Part shown: positions 1-9,987 of the stretch, in pieces
How the letters are laid out: each line of letters begins with the position of its first letter
Position numbering within the stretch: the stretch's first letter is position 1
From: Exobasidium rhododendri
Lineage: Eukaryota > Basidiomycota > Exobasidiomycetes > Exobasidiales > Exobasidiaceae
Length of the DNA stretch: 64,000 nucleotides
Direction of reading: 5' to 3'
Assembly: GCA_026210745.1 (NCBI GenBank)
Contig: CP110630.1
Span: 1,364,001-1,428,000 of the forward strand
The notes under the pieces: generated by a model
Databases searched by the model: none
Seen by the model: only the letters and a program-made list of their open reading frames with translations
Told to the model about the DNA's origin: nothing
Position numbers and translations under genes: made by a program

Positions 1-1
1 A

Positions 2-1006
2 AGTGAGACAATTTCGTCTACCACTACGGGAAATGTGGCCAACACGCACCAGAAGTCGTCGTCCCAGTACCCTCCTACGTCAAGCGGTAGACAGAGCCAG
101 CAAGTACCGTCCAGCAGCACGTACGGCTCGAACGACACGACTTCTTCCACAACCGCACCCAACAACACAGGCTACAGCTACAGCAGCGGCAAAGAGAGCA
201 CGGCCCCCTGCGATTGCGAGGAAGATGACAAGATCGAGGGTGTCAAGAGCTCCACAACCACAACCACTGTCAAGACAAGTCCATCGTCATCGTCGTCCTC
301 GACAGGCTCTTCCGGTGGCAAGGGAGCTTTCAACGAATTGACGGATGTTGACCAGGGATTCACAAGCTCGGATTCGGGCTCACAGCGAAGTAGCGGTGCG
401 GATGATAGCAATACAGTGGGCAGCAACACGCCAAATGGAGTGACCTTTGGTGTCACACTGAACGGACAAGGCCTCACCCCTTCTGTTCAGACCAAGGACG
501 ACAATTATGGCACTGGAGACAGCAGCCTACGAGGAGGTAGCAGCAGCCCTTCTAGCACACAGCAAGCAGGGATCTCCTATGGCGAAAGTGACGTCAATCA
601 GAGTAAACCAAATTCAAAACCAGGACAGGGACTCCTTTCGGGAGGAAATGCTACTTATGATGTCGGTGAGAGTGACCAAGGCACAAGGCCAGGCATTCAA
701 GCTGATAGCGAGAATTATAGTAATGGCAATCAGACGAGTGGTGTACAAACAGGCGCCAGCTATTCTGGTGACTCGCCTAGCGATACCCCTACTTCAACAA
801 AGGGAACGTCGGATGGGCAAGACACTTCGACGGACGAGGATGACGGCGATCAAAGCGGAAAACCCAGCGGAAATTATCCGAAATCGTCCGGTGCTTCGAG
901 TGGAAGGAAGGCTAGCGCCTCAGCGGGCACTAATGACGGGCAGCCCTCGGTGTCTGGCTCCTACACTAAGCGATTCCACAAGCGGTGGATGAAGAACAAC
1001 TTGTAG
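2..1006 (+). CDS. Ser/Thr/Gly-rich hypothetical protein, 5' end outside window
   Basis: The frame is open from base 2 with no convincing ATG, so the real start lies left of the window. The visible 334 residues are dominated by Ser, Thr, Gly, Asn, Gln and Asp, with runs of consecutive serines and threonines and no hydrophobic segment. An early patch reads CDCEEDD. The only basic part is the extreme C-terminus, which ends KRFHKRWMKNNL before the TAG stop. The composition suggests an intrinsically disordered protein or the disordered tail of a larger one, for example a cell-wall or adhesin-like protein. No domain is recognisable, so no function is assigned. Confidence 0.6.
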   Translation, partial: SETISSTTTGNVANTHQKSSSQYPPTSSGRQSQQVPSSSTYGSNDTTSSTTAPNNTGYSYSSGKESTAPCDCEEDDKIEGVKSSTTTTTVKTSPSSSSSSTGSSGGKGAFNELTDVDQGFTSSDSGSQRSSGADDSNTVGSNTPNGVTFGVTLNGQGLTPSVQTKDDNYGTGDSSLRGGSSSPSSTQQAGISYGESDVNQSKPNSKPGQGLLSGGNATYDVGESDQGTRPGIQADSENYSNGNQTSGVQTGASYSGDSPSDTPTSTKGTSDGQDTSTDEDDGDQSGKPSGNYPKSSGASSGRKASASAGTNDGQPSVSGSYTKRFHKRWMKNNL

Positions 1007-1091
1007 ACGCGCATTCCTCCCTCCTTTTCTCTCCTGTCCCCTCAACGTCTTCCCTCTCTCCTCTCATCATTGTTTCATCCCATGAACACGT

Positions 1092-2795
1092 TCAAGTCTT
1101 TCCATCCTCTCCTCCTGCAGGACTGGTCAGTGTGCGGAGCGTAAATTGGAGGATAGATGCCCAGTCAGCAACGACTGCTTCCACTTTCTCCTTCTGCCAG
1201 ATGTAAGGATTGAAGGCCGACGTGAGTGTCAAGCAATCACGGAACGTATGTGACCTGTTCTGCAAGACAGAACCACAATCGAAGTTGGCCATCAAGACTT
1301 TCTCTACGTTCCAAGAAAGCGCTGCACCTGTATATCTGCGCTTTATAGACCTTTCAAGGACGCCGTCAGATACAATGCCCATGGGTACAGGCGCCTGCTT
1401 TCCAAGGTCTTGACGCGGCGATGGCGGTCTTGTCTTCATGAAGCTGTTGAAGGCTATAATATCATCGAGGCCAGCATCCCCCTGACGTATCTTTATGAGG
1501 TGATTGAGGACGTTGGCCATGCTAAGGACGACCAAGGTATCCTCTCTTGTTTGTGGACTGCCGCAAAGGACATTGTCTGACAGGTCCGAACAGTCAAAAA
1601 GTGCGAAGAGTGCGCCGATGGCATTTCCGAAATATGGGGTGTCGACCAATCCCAGGTCTTTACGAATGTTGATGGAGATGATGTAGTTCAATTTTGACGA
1701 TCTCTGGGCCGGGTAAGACTTCATCAAGGCTACGAAAAGCGATGCATTGGCCAATTGAGAGATGGTGATCTTGATCTCTTTTGCCTGACGGAGGAGCGTC
1801 GATGAGTCTGCTTCGTTGAATGTGTGCCGCACAGCAGCAAATCGGACACCCATGGACGAAAGATTGAGCGGTGTTGCAGGATATAGAGCATGCGCATTCT
1901 GAGGAGGAAGGAAGGAGTGAATCATATCAACTTCATCAGTGCTTCGTCGATGGGAGAAGGCTTGCGATTACCCAGTGATCTCAAGTAATTCCGCCACTCA
2001 CGGAAGCCCTGACAACCTTTCTGTATTCTTCCGCCTTGGCCGACCTGTCAGCAGAGTACAACTCAGTCTTGATGTGCTCCATGATGCACTTTTCAGGACT
2101 CGCTTTCGCCAATCTGCCGCTGTTGTCAGGGGCCATCGGCGTCGAATATTGGCTTGCATCTTCGAGGAATTGGCTGATGTAAGTGAACGTACCTGTTCCA
2201 TCGAATGTCATGTGATGATTACGAAAGACGAAGCCGACCCTCTCGATCAAGGAAGAGCCTGCTTGAAAAAAATAGACAACATCGATGAAGGCATTATTTC
2301 CCTTCTCTCGACTAAAACCTTGCTCGCTGATGTCTTGAGCAGCTTCATGAAGAGCTTTGCTAGGATCACTAGAAACGTCGGCCTCTCTTTCGACATAAGA
2401 TGCCGACAGCCAATGATCTACACTGTCTGTCGAAGCGTACTGATCGTAGGTCATCCATAAGCTCTGATCAGAGTCGTCCACAACGCCGACGAATGTCATG
2501 TTTGGTACCTGGAAGTAGAGGCCACGCCAAGCAGACCGCAGGATTGACGACAAGGTTGCTCTTTCCAAAGGCTTATCGAGGCTCGTCAAGACAGTCGTAA
2601 GAACTCTATGTAAAGATGGAAGATGGGACTCGTGAGCGAGGTAGTGTTATGGCCATTCCGAGAGGCTTCGACATACATGAAGCGAGTGACACCGTCTGGG
2701 GAGGAGTAATGAAAGCTTTGCTCTGTCCCCTCCATCCTCCGTCGCCAGTGGCCTCCCTCATCCGAGTGCCATGCAAATCGGCCGACCAGATCCAT
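1092..2795 (-). CDS. BAHD/condensation-superfamily acyltransferase
   Basis: Three exons on the minus strand: 2795-2677, 2605-2002 and 1898-1092, giving 509 aa. The introns have GTATGT and GTGAGT donors. Exon 2 carries NHHMTFDGTG, the HHxxxDG catalytic signature of CoA-dependent acyltransferases and NRPS condensation domains (His about 170-171, Asp about 175). Length matches fungal alcohol or trichothecene O-acetyltransferase-like proteins. The C-terminal DFGWG motif of plant BAHD enzymes is not evident, so this is the fungal branch rather than a classical BAHD member. It probably moves an acyl group from acyl-CoA to a small-molecule alcohol or amine. No other secondary-metabolism gene is adjacent, so the substrate is unknown. 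The start is the first ATG in exon 1; a further upstream exon is not excluded. Confidence 0.75.
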
Positions 2796-3157
2796 TGCAC
2801 TGCCTTTCCTCTTTAACGCAATTCCAGATGAAGTATAAGAGTACCAGACGACGTGGACAGCCAGTGAGGCCTTCCAGGAGGAGGTAGGAACTTAAGCAGG
2901 AAGATCTACGCGAACTGCACAATTTAGGCTCAAGTCAGCTCAGTCAAGTACTTAAGTCTATACTAACTTTACTTACTGCTTCCCCATACCCTTGAGCGCA
3001 GCATGCTATCAAACAGCGCAGCATAGTATTCGCCTTGGCATATCGGTGCAAGATCTTGCCACAGATAATAGTGTAGATGATGAATTACGGACAATGCTAA
3101 TGATACACAGTACAGACTGAATGAGGACTACACCCAAGCGAACACCTATCGACTCTT
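2796..3157. other. Intergenic, 362 bp
   Basis: This gap lies between the start of the acyltransferase and the stop of the next minus-strand gene (uL6m). It must hold the acyltransferase promoter and the uL6m 3' end. I see no coding exon, E-box or repeat in it. Confidence 0.5.
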
Positions 3158-3988
3158 CTACTTCTTCTTTGGCGTCTTGAGCTTGATGGTCTCCCCGTTC
3201 ACGAACACACCCTTACCCTTGTACGGTTCAGGCTTCCTCCATCTCCTAATCTGACTGGCAAACAAGCCAACCTGCTCCTTGTCTGTTCCCTTGATGACTA
3301 TTCGAGTAGGCGCTGGAGTGGAGCAAGTGATACCTCGGGGTATAGGAAGGTATATCGGATGCGAGTAGCCCAATCTCAATGTGAGACGTTTCTTTTCTGG
3401 TCCTACTTCCTGTGCCTGTTCTGCTGTCCATTTGGCATAGTACGACTGCTGCTCCTTTGTCTCGAAAGTGCTCGGTGTAGAAGCAAGGGCGACTTCAAAC
3501 TTATCCGGTCGGGGGAAGGGATCCGTCTCAATCGTGGCTCTGTATCCGACTCCCACTAGTCTCAACAAGGATGTGTGTCCTTCTTCCACACCTTCGATTG
3601 CGTTGAATAGCAGCGCTCTCGTCAAGCCCCACGTCGAACGTTGCGTCTTCACAGTCGAATCTTTGACAGTCAGTTGAAGCTTCCTTGGCTCAGATAGCGT
3701 GGAGCTTTCAGACTGATCGTCCCAATTCAACTGGACATAGTCAGGCAATGGAACGAGGACAGTGCCCTTTGGACCCTGCACCTGTATCGATTTGGCCTTT
3801 TGTAGCGCGGTCGGCTGCCGTCGAGTCGGATTGGAGACCGGTGCAAATGCTAGTGTGGTAAGCTTGGTGGTAGGAGGCACGAAGAGAGCGGCCGATCCAA
3901 TGTGAGAGTAGCGAAGCTGCTGCTGACTTCCACTTGATGAGCTCGAAGCCCTCAGGGTGTTTCTCGCGCCTCGCAACGATGAGAACAT
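3158..3988 (-). CDS. MRPL6: Mitochondrial large-subunit ribosomal protein uL6m
   Basis: Single exon, 276 aa. The N-terminus is rich in Arg and Ser with almost no acidic residues, as expected of a mitochondrial presequence. The body matches the bacterial L6 fold: a repeated alpha-beta domain with VGVGYRA and LRLGYSHPI segments. Near the C-terminus is RRWRKPEPYKGKGVFVNGE, the L6 signature region that contacts 23S-type rRNA. It is a structural part of the mitoribosome large subunit. It is divergently transcribed from the mS38 gene across 306 bp, so two mitoribosomal proteins share a promoter region that contains a CACGTG box. Confidence 0.93.
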   Translation of the reverse strand: MFSSLRGARNTLRASSSSSGSQQQLRYSHIGSAALFVPPTTKLTTLAFAPVSNPTRRQPTALQKAKSIQVQGPKGTVLVPLPDYVQLNWDDQSESSTLSEPRKLQLTVKDSTVKTQRSTWGLTRALLFNAIEGVEEGHTSLLRLVGVGYRATIETDPFPRPDKFEVALASTPSTFETKEQQSYYAKWTAEQAQEVGPEKKRLTLRLGYSHPIYLPIPRGITCSTPAPTRIVIKGTDKEQVGLFASQIRRWRKPEPYKGKGVFVNGETIKLKTPKKK

Positions 3989-4294
3989 GATCCTTTAGCT
4001 TTGCGAAGGTCGACTGTAGATGCACAGAAGAGTGATGGTGTCGAGAACCGTCGATACTTTTCCTTAGGCTGCGGGTTTTCACGTGGCTCGGCAGATGCGC
4101 TTGTCGAAAAGAGGCAGGAAAAGGGGAAAGGCGCCTCGGGTGGAGCGTGGGCGTAAATATAGACACGACTTAGAGTGTCAAGTCTATCGGGCTCTAGATG
4201 CACCGCCGTCACTTAGACTGTAACAACCACATCACCTATCGCTACAAGGTTCTCCTTCATCCGTCTTCCTTTGGATTGGGCCCTTTTACTCACG
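3989..4294. promoter_or_regulatory. Shared divergent promoter of uL6m and mS38
   Basis: The 306 bp between two divergent mitoribosomal genes must hold both promoters. It contains CACGTG at 4080-4085, 92 bp from the uL6m ATG and 210 bp from the mS38 ATG. Near 4157 is a TAAATATA-like AT patch. The role of the box is inferred from its recurrence in the window. Confidence 0.55.
4080..4085. promoter_or_regulatory. CACGTG E-box (uL6m/mS38 promoter)
   Basis: Palindromic hexamer in the context TTTTCACGTGGC. It is the binding site type of Cbf1/bHLH factors. Its functional role is inferred. Confidence 0.5.
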
Positions 4295-5644
4295 ATGCGT
4301 TCGAGGGCATCACAGGCGAGGGCGCTGTTCAGAATCGTCAGTACTCAGACGGCGTCTCCATCGACCGTCGCCACCACTGCTTCTTCAGCAGCGACAGCTA
4401 CAGCAGCGGCGAGATCTACTCGATCAGCAGCGGCTGCCAGACGGCGACGCAGCGCTGAAGAAGCAGCAGCAGCTGCAGCTAAAAGTACGACCGATTCGTC
4501 AAAGAAGAAGTCGAATGGGGAGCATCAGACCATTTTCATCAAGGCTTCTTGCGGTAAAGGCTCATCGTCTTCCATGGGTCACAGTCTTATAGCAGGTCTA
4601 CAACCAGTCAATCCACCCCGTTCATCACTAGCCAGCGTAGCAACACAATCGTTCTTTGCTTTAGATAGGCCTTTGCTGGAACATCAAGTGCTTTCCTCTC
4701 CGTCCAAAGGATCTGGTTCGTCTATGCAAGGCATGAGTGCAGAAGGCAGGGAGGCTATTGCTAGTGTCCAGTCGACTTTGGAGAATGCAAAGGACGCCAT
4801 CATGGAAGCTGCTTCTAGGGCTTCACGTCTCTCGGCTGATCAGCTTTCTAGGACCACTTTCGTCATCACTGGATCACTCAGTGAGGAGAGCGGAAGCAAG
4901 GAGACAGTCTGGCCTCAAAAGGTGGCTACATTGGACTATAGTCGCTTTGTCAAGCTCGTCGATAGTCTTTCCAAGGAAGGGGGCGGGAGAAAAGCAGTAC
5001 AAGCTGAGGCGAAGATATTGGAGAAGGAGGAAGCAAATAGAAAGGACGTAGAGAGTGCAGTGGCTAATGCTCTTGAAAGAGGGGAAAGCACAAAGGTGGC
5101 AAAGAGTCTCGGGAGTGAGGCAGATCTCGTTGTCTTGGGTGAGCCAAATGGTCCCAATCCCGAGTGGGCAAGAGGAGTAGCGACGTTCTTAGCCGAAAAG
5201 ACGAGAGCCCTGGAAGCGCCGAAAGCACCGTCGAGTGGAGAAATACAAGACTTGGAAAAGAGAGTGGAGGAGATTGGAATCGAAGAATTGGCTCAGCATT
5301 TTGCAGGTAGCTCCAACGCCTTCACTATGCAGAGCATGAGCGAAGATGATCCCAACTTGATGCTCAGCCACGCCTTTGTGCAAGCTACACTTCCTGACCG
5401 CTTGAAGTGGGACGGGATAGTGGCCAAGATGGACGCTGCTACCGGGATAGAGCGGTCAAGGACGAACGAGGTCATAGATCTGTCTACACTGAACGCCGAT
5501 CTCCTCACTGCCGAAGAGGCCAACGAGGACGATGAAGTGCACATGGACAGCGTCAAGAGGAAGAGAAAGAAGAAGATGAGAAAGCACAAATATCGCAAGT
5601 TCCGCAAGGCAACGCGAGTCGAGAGGAACCGTCTCAAGAAGTAG
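4295..5644 (+). CDS. COX24: Mitochondrial small-subunit protein mS38 (Cox24/AURKAIP1 type)
   Basis: Single exon, 449 aa from the ATG at 4295. The first 80 residues are Ala, Arg, Ser and Thr rich without acids (MRSRASQARALFRIVSTQ), a clear mitochondrial presequence. The last 32 residues are extremely basic, with KRKRKKKMRKHKYRKFRKAT, the diagnostic mS38/Cox24 C-terminal peptide that threads into the small-subunit rRNA. In yeast this protein also affects COX1 mRNA processing and translation. The 300-residue middle, which is Ser-rich and then helical and acidic, is fungus-specific and not recognised. It is much longer than the yeast protein. It faces uL6m across a shared promoter. Confidence 0.88.
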   Translation: MRSRASQARALFRIVSTQTASPSTVATTASSAATATAAARSTRSAAAARRRRSAEEAAAAAAKSTTDSSKKKSNGEHQTIFIKASCGKGSSSSMGHSLIAGLQPVNPPRSSLASVATQSFFALDRPLLEHQVLSSPSKGSGSSMQGMSAEGREAIASVQSTLENAKDAIMEAASRASRLSADQLSRTTFVITGSLSEESGSKETVWPQKVATLDYSRFVKLVDSLSKEGGGRKAVQAEAKILEKEEANRKDVESAVANALERGESTKVAKSLGSEADLVVLGEPNGPNPEWARGVATFLAEKTRALEAPKAPSSGEIQDLEKRVEEIGIEELAQHFAGSSNAFTMQSMSEDDPNLMLSHAFVQATLPDRLKWDGIVAKMDAATGIERSRTNEVIDLSTLNADLLTAEEANEDDEVHMDSVKRKRKKKMRKHKYRKFRKATRVERNRLKK

Positions 5645-5796
5645 ATGTAATATGCAATCAACATATCATGTGATCAAGGCAGAGATGAAAAAGAGAAAGT
5701 GGGAGGTGGAGCATAAAAGAGAGGGAAAAGTGGGAAGGAATGGTGCTGATTTCATGAAATGTGTCGTTAAAGTGTCGTTGCGATTGCGGGAGGAGA

Positions 5797-7411
5797 TTAC
5801 GTCGCTGAGAGGCGCAGCTTCGTGATGGCTGGAAGCGAGAATCGTTTCTTGTGAGCGCTCGATACGTCGGCCTTCACCTGCTTTTTCTTCGTGGCTAGGA
5901 CGGTTTTGTCGCTTGAGCTTAGCAACTTCACAGTCAAGAGTGCTACTCTGCCGTCGGTACTGATTCCGTGATTTATGCCCGCTGTACCAGGCGCAATCAA
6001 ACCGCTGACGTATTCCACTTTGGTCTGGTACGACTTGAACATGAAGGAGCTGTACGGCAAAAGGGAGGAAAAGGCGGTAAGGGCTAAGTATCGCTTGTGT
6101 CGCTTGCGTAATTGCTGTGATGGGCACTACAATACCCGACTCACGTCTTGTTCGTCGTGCTGGACTGGATCTGTCCGACCATCCAATCACGGCCAACGTC
6201 GTAGCCGTTTGGCACGATATCATGCTGCTGAGTGACGTTCTGCTCTTTGCTGGCTGCAAGAAACCAGGCTCCCGTTCCAGCTTGTTGCCAACATCTGACA
6301 TGATTACCTCCACCGAGAGATTCTGCGCAGGTGCCAAAGATGTGGCTGCAAAGGGGATGGGATGGGATGGAAATAAAAGCATAGTATCATTATAGTGAAT
6401 ACCCCACGAGGCATCCCCCCTTTTAAAAGACGACTGACACACACTCACTCTAACGGCGTATACACTTGTCGATAAAGAAATTGCTGAGCAAAGGATCCTC
6501 TTGTGTCCAACCAGGCCGTTTGCGCTCCTCCGCTATGTAGTCCAAAGCATTCAAAATCCAAATCCAAAGATCGCAAATAATTCTGGAGTCCCTTGGACGT
6601 GAGAAGCGTTGGAGAGGATAATCCTGAAATGATGACGTTCAACGGTTCACCAAGGCCAGCAGAACTATCTAAGTTGGTACCTCCATAGAGCTTTGGATCG
6701 ATGTATGCTTTTCCGTCGCTAGCAATCAAGCTTTTACTACTAATCTGACCAGCTTTGAGAGCTTTCGCTTTGATGACGGGAAGGGTAGATTGAAAGATCG
6801 CTGGGTCGTCGATCAGAGCTGGATCTGCGGGATCTTCTAGTCCTCGAGTGCGTCCTTGAGGATCCGTCAACACCAAGTCCACATCATCCTTTCGCTCCTC
6901 TTTCTTGGCAGCAGACGAGAAGAAGGGCACATTGCTAGTGATTGACTCAAACATAAGGTCAGCAATACGAAGGAAGGACTGCCGTTCACAATGCAGAGAT
7001 GGACGTTCGAGGAAGGATGGATCCCTCAACGTTGCTAAGACGGCACTTCATGGGGGGGTATTTGTATCATTGATCCGACCCTCAAGACTCGGCAGTCATG
7101 TCTAGATAAAGTCTGCCGATTCTGGAGACAACGTGTACCATCCTGATGTACACAACAAATTAAGAGAAGAAAGTGGGAATGTACGTGAGCACGATATCAG
7201 GCAGCTTCTTCTCTCTATACTGATCCACGGCACTAAGCAAGCATATGTGCTTCTTCTGTTCTAGTCTACAAAGCGCGCGACGCAACAGAATCATAGGGGT
7301 AAATTGATTAGACGGCTCGGCGCTAGGCCTCTGAGCCCACAACACACTTGCTGAGGTGGTGCGGGCTAGCAGCATTGCTATTTGTCTGAGCTGACCTTGG
7401 GCAGGCTGCAT
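5797..7411 (-). CDS. Conserved fungal protein of unknown function
   Basis: Four exons: 7411-7185, 7024-6449, 6345-6145 and 6049-5797, giving 418 aa. Splicing is phase-consistent throughout. The second intron joins RQVYTPL to a segment reading GTCAESLGGGNHVRCWQQ, and the third joins VGQIQSSTTNKT to SFMFKSYQTKVEYVSG. Recognisable conserved blocks are EPLNVIISGLSSPTLLT, a block ECFGLHSGG, GTGAWFLAASKE and HDIVPNGYDVGRD, all of which I associate with a widespread fungal family without assigned biochemistry. The start is tentative. The frame continues upstream of the 7411 ATG through a very hydrophobic stretch (LHFLCLTGTILCSFLTV) that could be an N-terminal membrane anchor on an extra 5' exon. The first acceptor (TTGAG) is weaker than the others. 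It lies in tandem behind LAS1. Confidence 0.72.
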
Positions 7412-7638
7412 CTGGAACGTACGTGATTTATGATCAGAGTTCCGAAAGAAAACGGTTAAGAAGCTGCAGAGAATTGTGCCAGTAAGACAGAGGAAATGTA
7501 GATACGAATGAAGATAGTACAGTGCTTCAAGTAGTTTTTCGTAGAGCCGGACTCCCACTGCGTTTGCTCGAAGATGGCAAGCGACAACGTCATCACTAGC
7601 ATGAACAGGGTCGAAGGGCGTGCCGAAGGGCTTGACAA

Positions 7639-9503
7639 TCAGAGAATAAGATTGGGGACAGACCCGTTCAGGCAGCCGATTGGGCTAGGCCTCCATTCAT
7701 CAGGGGCTACTTGCCATCCTTGTACTTGTTCGCATACCTTCATTTGCACTTCATGTCGCTCGATGGCTCTTTGTTGTCGTCGAGTATCTTGCTGAGTTGA
7801 CTGTATCGATCTGATCTGTACAGTGCTGTCTTCGAGTTCCTTTAGCTTTCTCTCCATATCGAGAATGGAGTCTTCAAAATTAGAAGAAAATTCCTCCTTC
7901 TCTTGATCATTTCCATTCTCTATTTGTTGATGTGGCTCTGCTACTTTTGACTCTGCCATATCTATCAGTGGCCTGACTCGTTCCTTCAGCTGCTCGTCTT
8001 TCAAGCATAGTTGACGAGCTACAGCCAAGGAGCTGTTGAAAAGGAAGGGAAGCATTCTAGTCAGTGTCATGCCTCATCTTTGGTGATCTGCGACGTCCAA
8101 AAGATCATAAAAAGCACATACGTAGCTGTGGGAGTTGCCAGACATCTTCGAGCCAGCTGTATCGTTGGTCGATCGTTTCCCGATTCATAACCTTCCTCGC
8201 TCAAATCTGCCAGGATATGAGGACGGCTTTGCAGACTTGGAATAGCTAAGAAGGGCTTGTCTTCGCCAAAGAGTGCCAAAAGCCAACTTGCAACTGTTTG
8301 CAAGAAGCTTCGTCCCATATCATCGCTTGGCTGGGTTATACAGCTGATCAAACCGTCCTGCAGTACGTCAGCGAAGTGATCTACAGAAGCTGAGAGGTGA
8401 TTGAGCAGGGGCAGCCAGGTGAGGTAGAGCTCAGTAGGTACGCTCGCAATGGCATCTGCTCCGGTGGGTAGATTGATCGCTCTTTTCCTACATTGCCTAG
8501 CGTCAGTGACACGGCTGAAGCTCAAAGCATACACCTATACACTCACTTTTTTGATAGGGGAATGATGCCTCCTGGCTCCAAGAGTGAATCTACCAAGAAT
8601 ACGGCCGCAGTCAAGTCATCGTGCCCTGCCTCCCATCCCTCCTCTTGTTCTGCCGTCTCACGACCCTGAAGGAGAGTTGCTTCTACCCTCTTTGCGCAGG
8701 TTTCCACTTGGTTCTGCGCAGTGTTCAGGGCAGTCTTTGATCTGCTGCGTAGTGACTCGTCCCTGACTATACTCTTGGCAAGTTTACGATAATTTCCGAG
8801 GTGCAGCTTGAGCTGCGATGCCGCTTCCGCCTGAATCTCTTGCGAGCTGTCATATTGGAGTGATACAGGGTCTGATTTGACATTCGCTCGGAGACTATTA
8901 GCTGTTCTTGAAAGTGTCCTTCGAGACAATGTCGGTTGCCAGAAATGCACTTGAAGCCATTGAAGAGCCTGCCAAAGTGATTGTCGTCTCAGTTTACAGC
9001 ACCCGTACGCACAGCGTGCGATCCCCCCTACTCACGGCAATACATGCATCTCGCAAAACAGCAAGACTAGGCAGGTCTTCATGTGTTGCTGCGTGCCTGA
9101 TCTCGACCAGCCAGATAGGTAGTCCGATTCTTTGCGAAATTTGGAAGATGGATTGAGCATACATGGATGTTTGAAAAGTGTCGGCTACAGAGTTGACAAA
9201 TCGTAGAATTGCCATCGCATACGCACTTCTGACTACCCATTCTGAGCCAGACGATATATTTGGTGAAAGGAAAAGTAGTTGATCATCCAGTTCTTGTGCA
9301 TGTATCAGTGAGCCTGTACTTTCCACCGCATAAGGGCATGCAGATCGATTGAGCCAAAGATGAACGATAGCAAGTCCTTGCTTGCGCTGGTGTCGATACA
9401 GGTCATCGTCAATATTGACGCAATGTTCGCCAGGACATAGTAGACTATACAGCTGACTAAGTGAATGAGGCCCTTCGTATGGTGTACGACGAGGCGCTCT
9501 CAT
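7639..9503 (-). CDS. LAS1: LAS1, pre-rRNA ITS2 endonuclease subunit
   Basis: Four exons: 9503-9036, 8968-8547, 8487-8122 and 8032-7639, giving 549 aa. The N-terminal HEPN domain is intact. RSAYAMAILRFVN is followed by GLPIWLVEIRHAATHEDLPS, whose RHAATH is the RxxxxH catalytic pair (R136, H141). The C-terminus ends with GWQVAPDEWRPSPIGCL, the short tail that docks on Grc3 in known Las1 proteins. Las1 cuts the ITS2 spacer of pre-rRNA in the nucleolus in complex with the Grc3 kinase. The middle is poorly conserved with a coiled-coil-like charged stretch. An AT-rich AAAAATTT patch just upstream (about 9577-9586) resembles fungal rRNA-processing elements, but this is weak evidence. Confidence 0.93.
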
Positions 9504-9987
9504 GATTCCAGGTCTAGTGTGAGAAGATCAACCACTCTTCACCAGAAACGTCGAAAGTGATTGTATACATAAGTCCAATAAAAATTTAGCTTGCCTTCTC
9601 CTCCACTCAAAGCACGCGGCTCGTGCCAAGGCTGGCTGCCAAGCACTGCAACGATTGTATTTACGTGTGGTTCACAGGCCACATCGCAGACTGTACCTTA
9701 CAAAGGTCAGCATCAGCGTCATCTAGCAGCAGAGGAGACAAGCAATGATGGGCGTTAGGGGAGCCAAGTTCAACGCAAAGGTCGTGTGACGAAATTGATG
9801 AGGCCCATTAGCAGTCTAAGCAGTCTTTGGCTGGTGTCGTGATTGCTGCTTGTCTTCGTCAAGGTATAAGATATGGGGTGGACCTGAGAGACTTCGAGCT
9901 GCTGTCTTCCAGTATCCTTACTTGGCCGTTCGTGTATTTTCCTTTTTCTTAGGCCTTTTTTCCAGAAAGTTACCACTCCTTTGTTCG
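9504..9987. other. Divergent intergenic region LAS1 / ENA ATPase
   Basis: 484 bp between divergent start codons, holding both promoters. The ENA frame is open upstream of its ATG to about 9850 but without an earlier ATG. No CACGTG is present. I see no other gene here. Confidence 0.5.

Noticed and set aside
5666-6448. Long minus-strand open frame of 260 codons
   Set aside because: Wrong frame. Splicing with GTGAGT donors at 6448 and 6144 gives the conserved family sequence in another frame through the same region.
7456-7638. Minus-strand frame starting MLVMTLSLAIF as N-terminus of the unknown conserved protein
   Set aside because: No donor/acceptor pair links it in phase to the conserved exons. 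It is kept only as a possible 5' leader.
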